Program-made: the position numbers and the translations under genes | Notes under the pieces: model-generated | What the model was told of the DNA's origin: nothing | The model's input: only the letters and a program-made list of their open reading frames with translations | The model's database searches: none | Shown here: piece by piece, positions 34,881 through 44,009 of the stretch | Layout of the letters: the number at the start of each line of letters is the position of its first letter | Numbering within the stretch: position 1 is the stretch's first letter | Assembly: GCF_001280085.1 (NCBI RefSeq) | Contig: NZ_LGED01000206.1 | Span: 65,360 to 129,359, forward strand | From: Saccharothrix sp. NRRL B-16348 | GTDB taxonomy: Bacteria > Actinomycetota > Actinomycetes > Mycobacteriales > Pseudonocardiaceae | Direction: 5' to 3' | Length of the DNA stretch: 64,000 nt

Positions 34881-36260
34881 TCAGGACGCCGGGAACTCGA
34901 CGGTCACCCGCAGGCCGCCGCCCTCCGGCGACTCCAGCCGCACGGAGCCGTCCACCCGTTCCACGATCTGCCGCACCAGCGCCAGGCCCAGGCCGGAGCC
35001 CTGCACGTTCTGGTGCGCCGGGCTGCGCCAGAACCGGTCCGTGGCGCGGTCCAGCTCCTCCGGCGCGAGGCCGGGGCCCTCGTCCTGCACCGACAGCCGC
35101 ACCACGCCGTCGCGCCGCCGCACGTCGACGCGCACCAGGGTGCCGTCGGAGGTGAACTTCAGCGCGTTGTCCAGCAGCGCGTCCAGCACCGTCTCCACCC
35201 CGCGCGGCGGCACCAGCGCCTTGCCGCCCGGCTCGCCGTCCAGCACCAGGTGCACCTCGCGCGCCGCCGCGGCGGGCTGCCACGCCGACAGCCGGCCCGC
35301 GACCGCCCGGTCCACGTCCACCGGCACGGGGTCGACCGACTGCGCGCCCGCCCGCGCCATGGACAGCAGCTCGTCCAGGATCCGGTTGAGCCGGTTGGCC
35401 TCGTCCAACGCCGCCACCTGGTGCGCGGCGCCCTCGCCGACCACGTGGTCCTCCAAATTGGACAGACGCAGCTTCAGCGCGGTCAACGGGTTGCGCAGCT
35501 GGTGGGAGGCGTCCGCGACGAACGCGCGCTGCGCCGCCAGCACGTCGCTCACGTTCGCCGCCATCTGGTCGAACGACCGCGACAGCTGCCGCAGCTCCGG
35601 CGGGCCGTCCGACGACCCGACCGGCTGCACCGGCTGCCCGGACACCACCGCCGCCAGCAGCCGCCCGGTCGCGTCGTCCAGCCGCCGCACGGGCCGCAAC
35701 GTCCACCTGACCAGCGGCAACGCCACGAACACGCCGAGCACGAGGACCAGCAGGCTCCCGCTGAGCAGCACCGACCACCACAGCAGCACCTCGCCCCGCG
35801 TCTTCGACGTCGGCGAGAACGTCACCACCGCGCCCCGGACCTCGCCCGCCTCCAGCACCGGCTCGGCCAGCACCAGCTCGGTCGACTCCCACGGCATGAC
35901 CAGCTCCGGCGCGACGGGCTGGCGACCGGCCAGCGCGGCGTGCACCAGGTCCGCGACCTCGGGCGCCGTCACGTCCACGTCGTCCGAGGACGCCGCCACC
36001 ACCTGCGCGTCCCGCCCGAGCAGGGCCACCCGGATGCCGTACAGCTCGTAGTAGCGGCGCAGCTCGGGCTTGAGCACCTCCGGCTGGTCGTCGATGAACG
36101 GCCGCTGCGCCACGGACGCGAACCGCGTGGTGTCGGTGAGCCGGTCCAGGAACATCTCCTGCTGCTCGGCCTGCGCCATGCCGCGGCCGAGCGGGACGCC
36201 CAGGCCGAGCAGCACCAGCACGACCAGCGTCAACACGATGCCCAGCAGCCGCGACCGCAC
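34881..36260 (-). CDS. two-component sensor histidine kinase
   Basis: A 459-residue membrane kinase: helix 1 (residues 5-24), an outer sensing domain of about 130 residues, helix 2 (158-182), a HAMP linker, the HisKA phosphorylation site (FVADASHQLRNPL, His253), and a HATPase domain with LDNALKFTSDG, DEGPGL and GSGLGLALV. GTG 36260 directly follows the response regulator stop. The signal is unknown; the divergent amino-acid transporter and the orphan TAXI protein nearby are candidates for related functions. Confidence 0.95.
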   Translation of the reverse strand: MRSRLLGIVLTLVVLVLLGLGVPLGRGMAQAEQQEMFLDRLTDTTRFASVAQRPFIDDQPEVLKPELRRYYELYGIRVALLGRDAQVVAASSDDVDVTAPEVADLVHAALAGRQPVAPELVMPWESTELVLAEPVLEAGEVRGAVVTFSPTSKTRGEVLLWWSVLLSGSLLVLVLGVFVALPLVRWTLRPVRRLDDATGRLLAAVVSGQPVQPVGSSDGPPELRQLSRSFDQMAANVSDVLAAQRAFVADASHQLRNPLTALKLRLSNLEDHVVGEGAAHQVAALDEANRLNRILDELLSMARAGAQSVDPVPVDVDRAVAGRLSAWQPAAAAREVHLVLDGEPGGKALVPPRGVETVLDALLDNALKFTSDGTLVRVDVRRRDGVVRLSVQDEGPGLAPEELDRATDRFWRSPAHQNVQGSGLGLALVRQIVERVDGSVRLESPEGGGLRVTVEFPAS

Positions 36261-36932
36261 TCAGCCCCCGCTCAACCGGTACCCGACACCGCGCACCGTC
36301 TCCAACAAAGAAGGACGCCCGAGCTTGGTCCGCAACGTCGCCACGTGCACGTCCAGGGTCCGGTTGGCCCCCGCCCAGGTGCGTCCCCACACCTCGGCCA
36401 GGATGCGCTCCCGGGTGCACACCGCGCCACCCGCCGCCACCACCAGCGCCAACACCTGGAACTCCTTGCGCGAGAGTGCCACGGGTTCACCCGCCACGGT
36501 GACCTCGTGCCGACCCAGGTCGACCCGCACGTCGGAGACCTCGAACACCTCGGTGCCCGTGCCGCCGACGCCGACCGGGTCGCCGCGCCGCCGCCGCACC
36601 GCGTGCACGCGGGCCACCAGCTCGCCCACGTCGTAGGGTTTGACCAGGTAGTCGTCCGCCCCGGCGTGCAGGCCGAGGATCCGGTCGTCGATCTCGCCCC
36701 GGGCCGACACGACGATGATCGCCACGTCACTCGCCGCACGGATGTGCCGGCAGAGCGTGACACCGTCCACATCGGGCAGGCCCAGGTCGAGCAGCACGAC
36801 GTCCACCCCGGCCAGCCGATCGAGCGTCCCCCGACCGGTGGCCTGCCGGTCCACCGTGAAACCGCGCCTGGTGAGCGCCGGCACCAGCGCTTCCGCCACG
36901 CGGTCGTCGTCCTCGACCAACAGCACCCGCAC
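36261..36932 (-). CDS. OmpR-family response regulator
   Basis: A 223-residue regulator. The receiver domain has the acidic pocket LVEDDD, phosphoacceptor Asp49 (LLDLGLPD), and the conserved lysine in DYLVKPYD; the C-terminal winged helix has SRKEFQVLALVVAAGG and RTLDVHVATLRTKLG. The GTG has a strong GGGGAGG before it. It is co-transcribed with the kinase and divergent from the glu operon across 134 bp, so that region may hold its target site. Confidence 0.95.
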   Translation of the reverse strand: MRVLLVEDDDRVAEALVPALTRRGFTVDRQATGRGTLDRLAGVDVVLLDLGLPDVDGVTLCRHIRAASDVAIIVVSARGEIDDRILGLHAGADDYLVKPYDVGELVARVHAVRRRRGDPVGVGGTGTEVFEVSDVRVDLGRHEVTVAGEPVALSRKEFQVLALVVAAGGAVCTRERILAEVWGRTWAGANRTLDVHVATLRTKLGRPSLLETVRGVGYRLSGG

Positions 36933-37001
36933 CGTGGAGCCTCCCCGATAAGTGTCGCCACCCTGTGACAGAGTTGAGACCCTAAGTCTTGCTCAACCGC
37001 C

Positions 37002-37031
37002 TGGACTGGTGTGGCGATTCACACCTAGGTT
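37002..37031 (+). promoter_or_regulatory. proposed glu promoter with inverted repeat in the spacer
   Basis: TGGACT (37002-37007) and TAGGTT (37026-37031) are 18 bp apart and may be the -35 and -10 elements. The spacer is exactly a perfect inverted repeat, GGTGTG-GCGATT-CACACC (37008-37025). A protein bound there would act directly on this promoter. The -35 is weak, so the promoter call is tentative. Confidence 0.5.
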
Positions 37032-37066
37032 TCCGCCATCGCTCAGGAACCCCTACTGGAGGACTG

Positions 37067-37822
<756 letters not shown>

Positions 37823-37884
37823 AGTCCCATGACCGCGGCGCTGAGCCTGGCGCCGCACTACCGATGAAGAGCAGGAGTAGGACG

Positions 37885-38772
37885 ATGAGGGTTCGCACCC
37901 TTGCGGTGGCGCTGCTGGCCGGCGGCCTCGCCCTGACCGCATGCGGCAAGGAGGGTGGCCCCGGCGATACCGGCACGGCCCCCTCGCAGCAGGTCGCCGC
38001 CGACGTGAAGGTCGACGGCTCGCCGACCTTCGACAAGATCAAGGCCCGTGGCCGCGTGATCGTCGGTGTCAAGGAGGACCAGCCCGGCCTGGGTTACAAG
38101 GACCCGACCAGCGGCAAGTTCACCGGCTTCGACATCGAGATCGCGAAGCTGGTCGCCGCCAAGCTCGGCTACGGCGACGACAAGATCGACTACAAGGCGA
38201 TCCCGTCGGCCGGTCGCGAGCAGGCGCTGATCAACGGTGACGTGGACTACTACGTCGGCACCTACACGATCAACAACAAGCGCAAGGAGCAGGTCGGGTT
38301 CGCCGGTCCGTACTACACCGCGGGCCAGGACCTGCTGGTGAAGAAGGACGACAACTCGATCACCGGCCCTGAGACGCTCAAGGGCAAGAAGGTCTGCTCG
38401 GTGACCGGCTCCACGCCGATCCAGAAGGTCAAGACCGACGGCCTGACGGAGCCGGAGAACATCGTCGAGCTCCAGACCTACTCGCTGTGCGTCGAGCAGC
38501 TGGAGCAGGGCGCGGTCGACGCCGTCACCACCGACGACGCGATCCTCAAGGGCTACGCCTCGCAGTCGCCGACCACGCTGAAGGTCGTCGGCAAGACGTT
38601 CTCGACCGAGCCGTACGGCATCGGCCTCCCCAAGGAGGACAAGGCCCTGCGCGGCAAGATCAACGACATCCTGGACGAGGCCATCAACGGCGGCGCCTGG
38701 GAAGCGGCCTACAAGGCCACCCTCGGCGTGTCGGGCTCCGACGCCGACAAGCCGGTCATCGAACGCTACTGA
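37885..38772 (+). CDS. gluB: glutamate-binding lipoprotein of ABC transporter
   Basis: A 295-residue family 3 solute-binding lipoprotein: signal peptide with lipobox LTAC near residue 18, FDKIKARGRVIVGVKEDQPGLGYKDP, FTGFDIEIAKLVAAKLG, and DVDYYVGTYTINNKRKEQVGFAGPYY, as in GluB. ATG 37885 is preferred over an ATG 21 nt upstream because AGGAG lies at the proper distance. It captures the substrate outside the cell and hands it to the two permeases. Confidence 0.93.
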   Translation: MRVRTLAVALLAGGLALTACGKEGGPGDTGTAPSQQVAADVKVDGSPTFDKIKARGRVIVGVKEDQPGLGYKDPTSGKFTGFDIEIAKLVAAKLGYGDDKIDYKAIPSAGREQALINGDVDYYVGTYTINNKRKEQVGFAGPYYTAGQDLLVKKDDNSITGPETLKGKKVCSVTGSTPIQKVKTDGLTEPENIVELQTYSLCVEQLEQGAVDAVTTDDAILKGYASQSPTTLKVVGKTFSTEPYGIGLPKEDKALRGKINDILDEAINGGAWEAAYKATLGVSGSDADKPVIERY

Positions 38773-38843
38773 TCAGTTCCCCGCGGCCGGTCGTCGGTGT
38801 TCCGGCGGCCGGCCGCACCACACCCACCTAGCCGAGGAAGCCG

Positions 38844-39518
38844 ATGGACGTCCTGCTCGACAACCTCGACCTGTACGGGCCCGGGTTCCTCAACACCGTT
38901 GAGCTGTTCCTGATCTCCGCGGTCGGGTCGCTGGTGTTGGGGACGATCCTGGCGATGCTGCGGGTCGCGCCGGTCCCCGTGATGCGAGCCATGGGCACCG
39001 CCTACGTGACGATCGTCCGCAACACCCCGCTCACGCTCGTGTTCTTCTTCTTCGCCCTCGCGTTCCCGGCGCTCGGAATCGTGACCGCGGACACGTTCGG
39101 CGGTTCGGCGGCCAGCCTTTTCTACACCGCCGCCCTCTTCGCGCTGACCCTCTACACGGCGGCGTTCGTGTGCGAGGTCGTGCGTGCCGGTATCAACACC
39201 GTTCCGGTCGGCCAGGCGGAGGCCTCTCGCGCGCTGGGCCTGACGTTCGGCCAGATGCTCGGGTCCGTGGTGCTGCCGCAGGCCACCCGTGCGGTCGTGC
39301 CGCCGATGATGAGCACGATGATCGCCCTGCTGAAGAACACCACCATCGCGGCGGGCTTCTCGGTGTTCCAGGCGGGCTCCATCAGCGCCAACCTGGCGGA
39401 GCGCGGCGAGAACCAGCTGATCGGCCTGCTCTGGGTCGCCGGGTTCTTCGTGGTGCTCGTGATCCCCATGACCCTGCTGCAACGCAGCCTTGAGAAGCGG
39501 TGGAGCATCGCCCGATGA
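38844..39518 (+). CDS. gluC: glutamate-type ABC transporter permease (first)
   Basis: A 224-residue permease with five or six helices and the amino-acid transporter signature GLTFGQMLGSVVLPQATRAVVPPMMSTMIALLKNT (the EAA loop). The N-terminus DNLDLYGPGFLNTVELFLISAVGSLVLG is family-typical. Its stop overlaps the start of the second permease (ATGA), so the two are coupled and presumably form a heterodimer. Confidence 0.93.
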   Translation: MDVLLDNLDLYGPGFLNTVELFLISAVGSLVLGTILAMLRVAPVPVMRAMGTAYVTIVRNTPLTLVFFFFALAFPALGIVTADTFGGSAASLFYTAALFALTLYTAAFVCEVVRAGINTVPVGQAEASRALGLTFGQMLGSVVLPQATRAVVPPMMSTMIALLKNTTIAAGFSVFQAGSISANLAERGENQLIGLLWVAGFFVVLVIPMTLLQRSLEKRWSIAR

Positions 39519-40363
39519 GCTCGGTCCTGTTCGACGTCCCCGGGCCCCGGGCCCGGCTGCGCCACCGCCTCTACGCGGCGATCGGCATTCTCGTGCTGGT
39601 CGCGGCCATCGGCTTCGTGCTCTACCGGTTCGCCGATACCGGCCAGTTCGAAGGCCGGAAGTGGTCCTGGCTCGAGTACAAGAACATCCAGCTGACCCTG
39701 GGCGAGGCGCTGCTGAACACGCTCAAGGCGTTCGCCCTCGGCGCGGTGTTCGCCCTGCTCTTCGGCGCGATCTTCGCGGCCGGCCAGCTGTCGGACCACA
39801 AGGTCATCCGCGTGCCCTCGATGGTGGTCGTCGAGCTGTTCCGCGCGGTGCCGCTGGTCGTGCTGATCTTCGTCTTCCACTACGGCGTGTCCCTCGGTTC
39901 GCCGCTCTACTCGGTGGTGCTCGGCCTGACGCTCTACAACGGCTCGGTGCTGGCCGAGGTGTTCCGCGCGGGCGTGCTGTCGCTGCCGCGCGGGCAGAGC
40001 GAGGCGGCCTACGCGGTGGGCATGCGCAAGACGCAGGTGATGAGGCACGTGCTGCTGCCGCAGGCGGTGCGGGCGATGCTGCCGGCGATCATCAGCCAGC
40101 TCGTCGTGCTGCTGAAGGACACCGCGCTCGGCTTCCTGATCACCTACGACGAGCTGCTGGACTTCGCGCGCGACATCGGCAGCCAGTTCCAGTTCGGCCG
40201 GCCGCTGGTGCCCGTCACGATCATCGTGGCCGCGGTCTACATCTCCATGTGCCTGCTGCTGACGTGGCTGGCGACGTACCTGGAGAAGCGCAGCCGGCGC
40301 GACAAGAAGGTCATCGCGCTGGAGAAGAAGCCCGCCGAGGACGTCGTCGCGGCGGCGGTCTGA
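39515..40363 (+). CDS. gluD: glutamate-type ABC transporter permease (second)
   Basis: A 282-residue permease with an extra N-terminal helix (LYAAIGILVLVAAIGFVLYRFA), then the family core with AYAVGMRKTQVMRHVLLPQAVRAMLPAIISQLVVLLKDTALG as EAA loop and a basic C-terminal tail. It overlaps gluC by four bases and ends the operon. Directly after its stop comes a Nudix gene remnant. Confidence 0.93.
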   Translation: MSSVLFDVPGPRARLRHRLYAAIGILVLVAAIGFVLYRFADTGQFEGRKWSWLEYKNIQLTLGEALLNTLKAFALGAVFALLFGAIFAAGQLSDHKVIRVPSMVVVELFRAVPLVVLIFVFHYGVSLGSPLYSVVLGLTLYNGSVLAEVFRAGVLSLPRGQSEAAYAVGMRKTQVMRHVLLPQAVRAMLPAIISQLVVLLKDTALGFLITYDELLDFARDIGSQFQFGRPLVPVTIIVAAVYISMCLLLTWLATYLEKRSRRDKKVIALEKKPAEDVVAAAV

Positions 40364-40365
40364 GC

Positions 40366-40539
40366 GTGGCCGCGCTCGCGGCGTCCGGCGCGTTGTTCCT
40401 CGACGCGCCGGGCCGCGTGCTCGTGGTCGAACCGGGCGAGACGCCACGCGAGGCGTGCGCCCAGGAGTTGCTGGAGGGGCTGGGCCCGGCCGTGGAGCCG
40501 GGCCCGCTGCTCGTGACCCCTACCTCGAACACGGGCTAG
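40366..40539 (+). pseudogene. Nudix hydrolase remnant
   Basis: A 57-codon open frame from GTG 40366, two bases after gluD. It reads GALFLDAPGRVLVVEP followed directly by GETPREACAQELLEGLG and AVEPGPLLV. Intact Nudix proteins have about 15 more residues between VEP and GE, including the start of the Nudix box. The box itself is broken: RE has become QE and EE has become EG. It looks like a gene shrunk by a deletion between two VEP-coding repeats and cut short at the 3' end. Its stop shares CTAG with the convergent gene. Confidence 0.6.
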
Positions 40540-41633
40540 TAGCGCAGTAGCGCGCCCACGCCCTCCCGCAGCTCGGCGACATCGGTGACGACCACCTGTG
40601 CGCCGGTCGCCGCCGCGGCGGTGCCCAGCGCCTCGTCGGCCCGGTGCTCGCCGACGTGCTCGACGCCGAGGCCGAGCAGGTCCTTCTCCCGCAGCGCGAG
40701 CTGCGCCGGATCGTCGCCGGACCACACGGTGCGGTCGCCGAGCGCCGGGTCGGACACCAGCAGCGCGGCCACCTTCGCCTCGCGCAGCGCCTCCACCACG
40801 GGCGCCAGGCCCTGCACCGCGCGGCCGTCCGGGCGGCCTGCCTCGGCGGTGAACTCCTCCACCACGTCGTTGTCCAGGTCGAACTGGTACTGGGTCACGA
40901 GGGACTGCACGGCGTGGTCGAACGCGGCGTCGTCCGCGCCCTCGGCCAGGGTCGCGCCCTCGACCTCGATCAGCACGTCACGGCACCGCGGGCTCAGCTC
41001 CTCGCGCACGTCCGCACGTGCCTGCACCTCGCCACCCAGGACCAGCAGCCGGGCGTCCAGGCCCGTCACCAGCCGGTCGACCTCCGCGGCCACCAGCGCC
41101 GCGTTGCGCTTGGTCGTCTCCTCGACGGCCTTCTGCAGCCGCCGGTGCGACCAGCCGCCGCCGGGGACCTTGTGCAACGGGTGCTCGTCGCCGTGCACCT
41201 CGTCGTGCACGTCACCCGTGCGCTCACCGCGCCCGTCGTACCCGTGCAGGTCCGCGCCCGCCCGGTCGACCAGCACGACGACGTGCGGCACGGCGGGTTC
41301 CATCCAGGTGGCCAGCGGCAGCAGGTGCGGCAGGTCCGACCAGCGCACGGTCTCCACGGCGGGCGGGCGCGGCAGCACCCGGTCCAGCAGCAGCCTGCCG
41401 TGGGCCGCGACGAGCGCCCGACCGGACTTCCCCGGCACCGGCGCCAGCACCGCCTCCTGCATCGCGTCCAGCGTGGCGTCGTCCGCGCCCTGCTTGGCGA
41501 GTTCCTCGCGCACCCCGCGCCAGCGCAGCTCCATGGCCTTGGCCGCGTCCTCGGTGTCGTGCGAGGCGTCCAGGTAGACCGACGCGAACGGGCCGCGTTG
41601 CCTGACCAGCTCTCCCAACGAAGACATGTCCAT
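40536..41633 (-). CDS. bacterial Vms1/eRF1-like (baeRF) family protein
   Basis: A 365-residue soluble protein similar to the actinobacterial Vms1/Ankzf1-type or Rv2629-like proteins, which are distant relatives of release factor eRF1. Seen are GPFASVYLDASHDTEDAAKAMELRWRGVREELA, VDRAGADLHGYDG, GGWSHRRLQKAVEETTKRNAALVAAEVDRL and the final LLVSDPALGDRTVWSG. No GGQ motif is evident. Members are thought to act on stalled ribosomes or as stress proteins; function here is inferred. ATG 41633 or ATG 41627 may be used. Confidence 0.8.
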   Translation of the reverse strand: MDMSSLGELVRQRGPFASVYLDASHDTEDAAKAMELRWRGVREELAKQGADDATLDAMQEAVLAPVPGKSGRALVAAHGRLLLDRVLPRPPAVETVRWSDLPHLLPLATWMEPAVPHVVVLVDRAGADLHGYDGRGERTGDVHDEVHGDEHPLHKVPGGGWSHRRLQKAVEETTKRNAALVAAEVDRLVTGLDARLLVLGGEVQARADVREELSPRCRDVLIEVEGATLAEGADDAAFDHAVQSLVTQYQFDLDNDVVEEFTAEAGRPDGRAVQGLAPVVEALREAKVAALLVSDPALGDRTVWSGDDPAQLALREKDLLGLGVEHVGEHRADEALGTAAAATGAQVVVTDVAELREGVGALLRY

Positions 41634-41675
41634 TGGCCTCGGCTACCCGATCGCGCGCCGCGTAACCTCGGGGTC

Positions 41676-42374
41676 ATGGTGGACGAACCGGGTGCGATCA
41701 CCAGGGTGCAGCAGAACGCCGTCGACCACCTGCTCAGGGTGGGGATCAACGGGTTCGGGCCGTTCAAGGGCGCCCGGCAGATGGCCGTGGAGGCGTTGGA
41801 CAAGGGGTTGACGCCGGAGGAGGCGATCAAGCACCTGATCCGGACGCACGTGGCGGCGGCGGGCGTGCAGGGTTTCGCGACGAACGTCGGCGGCCTGATC
41901 ACGCTGCCGGTCACCCTGCCCGCGAACCTGACGGCGTCCTACCTGGTGCAGACGCACCTGATCGCGTCGATCGCCGCCGTGCACGGGCACGACCTGGACA
42001 GCGACGAGGTGCAGACGGCGATCCTGGTGTGCCTGCTGGGCAACGCGGGGACCGAGCTGCTGAAGAAGGCGGGCATCCGGGTCGGCTCCAGGCTCACCAT
42101 GAACCTGATCGAACGGATACCCGCCCAGCTCATCCGCGAGGTCAACAAGCGCGTCGGCTTCACCCTCCTGGCCAAGTACGGCACGACCAAGGCGACGGTC
42201 ACCCTGGCCAAGGGCGTGCCGCTGGTGGGCGGCCTCATCGGGGGCACGTTCGACGCCGTCACGACCGGCGCCGTGGGCACCTTCGCCGCCCGCTTCTTCA
42301 CCGAACGCGACGAACCACCCGCGGTCGTGGACGGCACCGTGATCGAGGGCGAGATCGTGGACATCCGGGAGTGA
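41676..42374 (+). CDS. EcsC-family protein
   Basis: A 232-residue EcsC-like protein: AVDHLLRVGINGFGPFKGARQMAVEALDKG, then the hydrophobic VGGLITLPVTLPANLTASYLVQTHLIASIAAVHGHDLDSDEVQTAILVCLLG and TLAKGVPLVGGLIGGTFDAVTTGAVGTFAARFF. It probably associates with the membrane. The family name comes from the Bacillus ecs operon, but its function is unknown. The ATG has TAACCT seven bases before it and no Shine-Dalgarno of note. It is divergent from the Vms1-like gene (42 bp). Confidence 0.85.
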   Translation: MVDEPGAITRVQQNAVDHLLRVGINGFGPFKGARQMAVEALDKGLTPEEAIKHLIRTHVAAAGVQGFATNVGGLITLPVTLPANLTASYLVQTHLIASIAAVHGHDLDSDEVQTAILVCLLGNAGTELLKKAGIRVGSRLTMNLIERIPAQLIREVNKRVGFTLLAKYGTTKATVTLAKGVPLVGGLIGGTFDAVTTGAVGTFAARFFTERDEPPAVVDGTVIEGEIVDIRE

Positions 42375-42398
42375 TTGGCCCAACGCATCGGCCTGGAG

Positions 42399-42419
42399 TT
42401 GGCCCTTAGCGTGGGCCAA
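42399..42419. promoter_or_regulatory. operator before the MFS gene at 42443
   Basis: TTGGCCC (42399-42405), 7-bp spacer, GGGCCAA (42413-42419): a perfect inverted repeat. A third half-site, ATTGGCCCA, lies at 42374-42382 over the EcsC stop. TAGCGT (42429-42434), the presumed -10, follows closely, so a bound protein would block transcription. Confidence 0.6.
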
Positions 42420-42442
42420 TCGGGCACCTAGCGTGACGTCCC

Positions 42443-43660
42443 ATGGGGACGACGAAGGTGCTCGCGGTCGCTCAGGTGGCCAACTCGGTCGGCGACGGGG
42501 CGTTCTACGTGTGCTCCGCGCTCTACTTCACCCGGGTCGTGGGCCTGTCGGCGACGAGTGTCGGGGTGGCGTTGACGGTGGCCTGGGCGGTCGGCGCGGT
42601 GGTCGGGGTGGGGTTCGGGCACCTCGCCGACCGGGTCGGGCCGAGGCGGGTCGCGATCGGGTTGGCGGTCGGCACGGCCGGTGCGCTGGCGTCGTTCCTG
42701 GTGGTCCGCTCGTTCTGGGCGTTCGTGGTGGCCGCGTGCGCCTACACGTGCGGTCAGTGCGGGTTGGCCGCCGCACGGCAGGCGTTGCTGGCGGGGCTGG
42801 TCGGGCCGGAGCGGCGGACGCGGGTGCGGGCCGTGCTGCAGTCCGTGGTCAACGGTGGGCTGGCCGTGGGCGCGGGGCTCGGCGGGGTGGCGTTGCACGT
42901 GGACACGGCGGCGGCGTACCTGGCGGTGTTCGCGTTGGACGCGGTCGGGTTCGTGGTCGCGGCGGTGGTGCTGCGCGGGGTGCCCGAGGTGGTGGCGGTG
43001 GCCCGGACGGGACGGCTCGGGGTGCTGCGGGACCGGCCGTACGCGCTGGTGGCGTTGCTGAACTCGGTCCTCTTGCTCTACATGCCGATGCTGAGCCTGG
43101 TCGTGCCGCTGTGGGTCGTCGAACGCACCTCCGCGCCGAAGTGGGTGGTCGGCCTGCTGTTCGTGCTCAACACCGGCGCGGTGGTGGTCGGGCAGGTGCG
43201 GCTGGCGCGCGGCGTGACCGATCTGCGCACGGCGGCACGGTCGGTGCGGCGTGGAGGGGTGTTGTTGCTCGCGTCGTGCGCGGTGTTCGCGTGGTCCGCA
43301 GGTGTACCCGATCGGGTGGCGGTGGCGGTGCTCGTCGTCGCGGCGGGCATCCAGGTGGTCGGCGAGATGCTGCACGGCGCGGGTTCGTGGGAGATCGGCT
43401 TCGGCCTCGCGCCGGCCGACAAGCAGGGGCAGTACCAGGGGTTCTACGGCACCGGCACGGCGGTCGCGCGCACCGTCGGCCCGTTGCTGCTCACCACCCT
43501 GGTGCTGGGCGGGGGAGTGGTGGGCTGGCTCGTGCTGGGCGCGCTGTTCCTGGCCGCCGCACTGGCCATGACGCCCGCCGTGGCGTGGGCGCGGCGGGCG
43601 GGATCCGCGCCGACCGGTAAAAGGATTGGCGCGGCGGCGGAAACCACGCTAACGTCATGA
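42443..43660 (+). CDS. MFS transporter
   Basis: A 405-residue MFS protein with about 12 helices (VLAVAQVANSVGDGAFYVCSALYFTRVVGLSATSVG; GHLADRVGPRRVAIGLAVG as motif A; a C-terminal half with EMLHGAGSWEIGFGLAPADKQGQYQGFYGTGTAVARTVGP). It belongs to the drug-efflux-like group; the substrate is unknown. The ATG has TAGCGT eight bases upstream and lies behind a palindromic operator. Its stop overlaps a nine-residue open frame. Confidence 0.9.
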   Translation: MGTTKVLAVAQVANSVGDGAFYVCSALYFTRVVGLSATSVGVALTVAWAVGAVVGVGFGHLADRVGPRRVAIGLAVGTAGALASFLVVRSFWAFVVAACAYTCGQCGLAAARQALLAGLVGPERRTRVRAVLQSVVNGGLAVGAGLGGVALHVDTAAAYLAVFALDAVGFVVAAVVLRGVPEVVAVARTGRLGVLRDRPYALVALLNSVLLLYMPMLSLVVPLWVVERTSAPKWVVGLLFVLNTGAVVVGQVRLARGVTDLRTAARSVRRGGVLLLASCAVFAWSAGVPDRVAVAVLVVAAGIQVVGEMLHGAGSWEIGFGLAPADKQGQYQGFYGTGTAVARTVGPLLLTTLVLGGGVVGWLVLGALFLAAALAMTPAVAWARRAGSAPTGKRIGAAAETTLTS

Positions 43661-43686
43661 CCATGTTCTTCCAGATCTACCTCTGA
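43657..43686 (+). other. nine-codon open frame, possible leader peptide
   Basis: ATG 43657 overlaps the MFS stop (ATGA) and encodes MTMFFQIYL. It is hydrophobic and uses AT-rich codons unlike its neighbours. A hairpin (43702-43731) follows, then the small-protein genes. This could be a coupled leader peptide or chance. Confidence 0.25.
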
Positions 43687-43701
43687 GGACTTCTTCCTCC
43701 A

Positions 43702-43731
43702 GCGCCGCACCGGCCTCGGGCCGTGCCGCGC
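43702..43731 (+). terminator. hairpin after the MFS gene
   Basis: GCGCCGCACCGGCC pairs with GGCCGTGCCGCGC with one mismatch and one bulge and a short TCG loop; CCCTTCTCCT follows. Either a terminator for the MFS gene or an attenuator for the small genes. Confidence 0.45.
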
Positions 43732-43825
43732 CCTTCTCCTGGTGGCCCCAGCGGCTCTTCACGCGACCCTGTCGAACCACGGGTCGTAGTCTTCTGCACG
43801 CCTCGAACACCGAGGAGGCGAACGC

Positions 43826-43978
43826 ATGCCCACCATGCGCAACGAACCGCCACACGACGGTCAGCCGTCCAACCGCGCCGCACGCCGCGGCGCTCGCTCG
43901 TCCGGCGCGGTGCAGCCGCGTTTCGGCGGCGGCCGAGCCGTCGTCAACCCGCGCCAGTACGCCCTGCGTCGTCGCTGA
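43826..43978 (+). CDS. small basic protein with NRAARRG motif (first)
   Basis: A 50-residue, very basic protein (MPTMRNEPPHDGQPSNRAAR then RGARSS, FGGGRAVVNPRQYALRRR). GAGGAGG lies at the ideal distance before the ATG, which supports real translation. It shares NRAARRG with the next small protein 31 bp downstream, and no other feature is recognisable: no Cys, no signal, no membrane helix. It could bind nucleic acid or the ribosome, judging only from charge. Confidence 0.65.
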   Translation: MPTMRNEPPHDGQPSNRAARRGARSSGAVQPRFGGGRAVVNPRQYALRRR

Positions 43979-44009
43979 CCAGCGACCTCGCCACACCCAG
44001 GAGGCAGAC

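Noticed and set aside
36933..37066. Direct response-regulator binding repeats between the two-component genes and glu
   Set aside because: Apart from the inverted repeat in the promoter spacer, no direct repeats of the OmpR type could be seen.
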